Positions 22,319 to 23,185 of a stretch of DNA of 23,185 nt are shown one piece after another. Numbering within the stretch: the first letter of the stretch is position 1; every line of letters begins with the position of its first letter. A program made the position numbers and the translations under genes. The DNA is from Clostridia bacterium. Lineage in GTDB: Bacteria > Bacillota_A > Clostridia > Oscillospirales > Acutalibacteraceae. Location of the stretch: NCBI GenBank assembly GCA_009930155.1, contig RZYX01000025.1, forward strand, positions 1 to 23,185, given 5' to 3'. Below the pieces are notes generated by a model that was not told the origin of the DNA, searched no databases, and was given only the letters and a program-made list of their open reading frames with translations.

Positions 22319-22323
22319 AGGAG
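22319..22323 (+). promoter_or_regulatory. Ribosome-binding site that fixes the thioredoxin-like start
   Basis: AGGAG at 22319-22323 overlaps the GTG that opens the reading frame at 22323 and is 8 nt before ATG 22332, which is therefore the start. Confidence 0.8.
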
Positions 22324-22331
22324 TGTTTTTA

Positions 22332-22625
22332 ATGGGTTTATTTAAAAAAAGCAAAGAGATTAACAGTGAAAATCAAAAGCCAGTATGCATTACCGAACTT
22401 AAAGTACTTGGTTCAGGCTGTGCAAAATGTAACGAGCTTGAAAGCAACGCTCAAAAAGCGCTTGACGAACTTGGCATAGACATTTCCATTGACCATGTTA
22501 CAGACTTCGCTCAAATCGCCTCATATGGAGTTATGGCAACACCTGCACTGGTTGCAGACGGCAAAGTAATATGTTATGGCAAAGTTTTGAAAACTAAAGA
22601 AATAATTGAACTACTACAAAAATAA
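22332..22625 (+). CDS. Small thioredoxin-like disulfide protein (TM0996 type)
   Basis: This 97-residue thioredoxin-fold protein has the redox pair Cys30-Ala-Lys-Cys33 in LGSGCAKCNELE and the cis-proline loop GVMATPALV. A short basic N-terminal extension with one further Cys (Cys19) precedes the fold. It is of the redox-active disulfide protein 2/TM0996 type, often encoded next to PF03773 permeases. A plausible job is delivering electrons or a thiol-bound metalloid to the Cys pair of the permease; this is inference from the operon. It is 26 nt after the permease and ends the operon. Confidence 0.88.
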   Translation: MGLFKKSKEINSENQKPVCITELKVLGSGCAKCNELESNAQKALDELGIDISIDHVTDFAQIASYGVMATPALVADGKVICYGKVLKTKEIIELLQK

Positions 22626-22913
22626 ATAGTAGTCTGTTAAATTGCACCCCAAAAGTTGTTTTACATTGCTATGTACTGTAAAGGACTAATAGGGGTGCAA
22701 TTTGATAAGATGCTATTTGTTATGCTTTATGTTGCCCTAAATTAAGTGCCTAACAGTTACTCTGTATGCCTGTATGTGATTATGTATTTGTTATAAAAGC
22801 CTCGCTAAACATCCTTTTTCTTTTAATCAACTTAAATGCACTGTCTAATATTTACTGCATCATACCTAAATAAGTTATTCATAAAAATAAACAATAATAT
22901 TTTTTCTAAGTTG
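22626..22913. other. Gene-free spacer between the ars operon and tRNA-Ser
   Basis: The gap between the thioredoxin-like stop and the tRNA is 333 nt. It contains the 65-nt palindromic element at 22639-22703, then AT-rich sequence without a supported ORF, then the tRNA promoter. No clear terminator with a T-run follows the ars operon. Confidence 0.6.
22639..22703. repeat. 65-nt imperfect palindrome, possible MITE or IS remnant
   Basis: AAATTGCACCCC (22639-22650) is a perfect complement of GGGGTGCAATTT (22692-22703). Inside, AGT/ACT and TTTACA/TGTAAA continue the pairing, so almost the whole element folds into one hairpin with an 11-nt loop. No T-run follows and no flanking target duplication is apparent. 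It looks more like a small mobile-element remnant or a repeat-family unit than a terminator. Confidence 0.65.
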
Positions 22914-22942
22914 TTGACAAATTTAAAAATATATGGTACTAT
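22914..22942 (+). promoter_or_regulatory. Extended -10 promoter of tRNA-Ser
   Basis: Consensus TTGACA (22914-22919) and TACTAT (22937-22942) are 17 nt apart, with TGG before the -10 box. The start point would be roughly 10 nt before the mature tRNA. Confidence 0.85.
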
Positions 22943-22958
22943 ATTTTTCGCTTGACAT

Positions 22959-23047
22959 GGAGAGATACCGAAGTGGTTGTAACGGAACGGTCTTGAAAAC
23001 CGTCGTACCGAAAGGTACCGTGGGTTCGAATCCCACTCTCTCCGCCA
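22959..23047 (+). tRNA. tRNA-Ser, anticodon TGA
   Basis: Acceptor arms GGAGAGA (22959-22965) and TCTCTCC pair and are followed by G and an encoded CCA. The anticodon stem ACGGT/ACCGT encloses loop CTTGAAA (anticodon TGA, reads UCN serine codons). A long variable arm (CGTACC-gaaa-GGTACCG) identifies a class II tRNA, and GTGGG-TTCGAAT-CCCAC is the T arm. The 89-nt length including CCA fits tRNA-Ser. Confidence 0.97.
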
Positions 23048-23057
23048 GTTTAATTTT

Positions 23058-23083
23058 AAAGGGCGGATAAAGCCCTTTTTTAT
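23058..23083 (+). terminator. Terminator after tRNA-Ser
   Basis: AAAGGGC (23058-23064) and GCCCTTT (23072-23078) pair around a 7-nt loop, followed by TTT. Confidence 0.88.
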
Positions 23084-23098
23084 ATAATTGACGGTTTG

Positions 23099-23185
23099 TC
23101 AAGTCAAGTGCGACACTTCGTGTAAAAACATTTGAATTGGTGATTTCCATCCTAAACATTTTCTTGGTCTGTTATTAAGGAGGAA
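23099..23185 (-). mobile_element. C-terminal end of an IS30-family transposase (partial)
   Basis: Read on the minus strand, the last 87 nt encode 28 residues and a TGA stop (23101-23099). The fragment contains LNNRPRKCLGWKSP, the conserved C-terminal signature of IS30-family DDE transposases (NxRPRKxLGxxxP). The rest lies beyond the window, so I cannot say whether the element is intact. Its outer end should be between the stop codon and the tRNA terminator; TTGAC-N5-GTCAA at 23088-23102 may be part of the terminal inverted repeat. The element sits just downstream of tRNA-Ser and would be transcribed towards it. Confidence 0.85.

Noticed and set aside
22323..22331. GTG start for the thioredoxin-like gene at 22323
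   Set aside because: The GTG lies within the ribosome site itself; ATG 22332 has correct spacing.
22923..23159. Minus-strand 78-residue ORF containing RVGFEPTVPFGTTVFKTVPL
   Set aside because: It is the antisense reading of tRNA-Ser, a well-known spurious ORF in bacterial annotation. The plus-strand tRNA folds perfectly and has its own promoter and terminator.
1..23185. CRISPR array, phage genes or defence island
   Set aside because: No regularly spaced direct repeats, cas genes, integrase or phage structural genes were seen. The only mobile material is the IS30 fragment and the palindrome at 22639-22703.

Overview
The window is low-GC DNA whose gene content points to an anaerobic, spore-forming member of the Clostridia (Firmicutes). 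The evidence is a complete Rnf electron-transport operon in the clostridial order C-D-G-E-A-B, a SpoIVFA/SpoIVFB-like pair, strong AGGAGG ribosome sites, several TTG starts, U-rich hairpin terminators after most transcription units, and an ArsR-permease-thioredoxin operon. I cannot name the genus from sequence alone; an Oscillospiraceae/Ruminococcaceae-like gut anaerobe is a guess.

Layout. 1-100: the Cys-rich end of an upstream gene and its terminator. 366-2378: apbE, a NusG-domain-II membrane protein and a Gx-family membrane protein. 2524-7597: rnfCDGEAB, closed by a terminator. 7802-8299: a cupin. 8369-8917 (minus): an unrecognised membrane protein, convergent with the cupin. 9184-11470: serC and serA behind a clear sigma-A promoter. 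11529-12762 (minus): a PdaA-like lipoprotein deacetylase and a 61-residue glycine/serine-rich small protein. 12921-15201: pyridoxal/pyridoxamine kinase, trmL and a DegV protein. 15257-18795: pgk, tpiA and gpmI. 18853-20852 (minus): an orphan protein, then the SpoIVFB-like protease and the SpoIVFA-like M23 protein. 21014-22625: arsR, an ArsP-type permease and a thioredoxin-like protein. 22626-23185: a 65-nt imperfect palindrome, tRNA-Ser(UGA), and the C-terminal end of an IS30-family transposase running off the window.

How the genes work together. Rnf couples reduced ferredoxin to NAD+ reduction and pumps ions. ApbE, encoded just upstream, is the enzyme expected to attach FMN covalently to RnfG (Thr163) and RnfD. 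The second block is lower glycolysis (Pgk, TpiA, GpmI); its intermediate 3-phosphoglycerate also feeds serine synthesis through SerA and SerC, and SerC needs the pyridoxal phosphate that the nearby kinase can supply. The SpoIVF pair would act in sigma-K control during sporulation.

Most of the window is recognisable housekeeping material and I found no convincing new defence or mobile system. The points most worth a second look are: a Ser instead of Thr at the expected RnfD flavinylation site; an extra Cys motif at the RnfE C-terminus; a two-codon upstream ORF overlapping the TTG start of apbE; stacked inverted repeats at the serC promoter; a 30-bp-spaced direct repeat over the arsR promoter; and the palindromic element beside tRNA-Ser.
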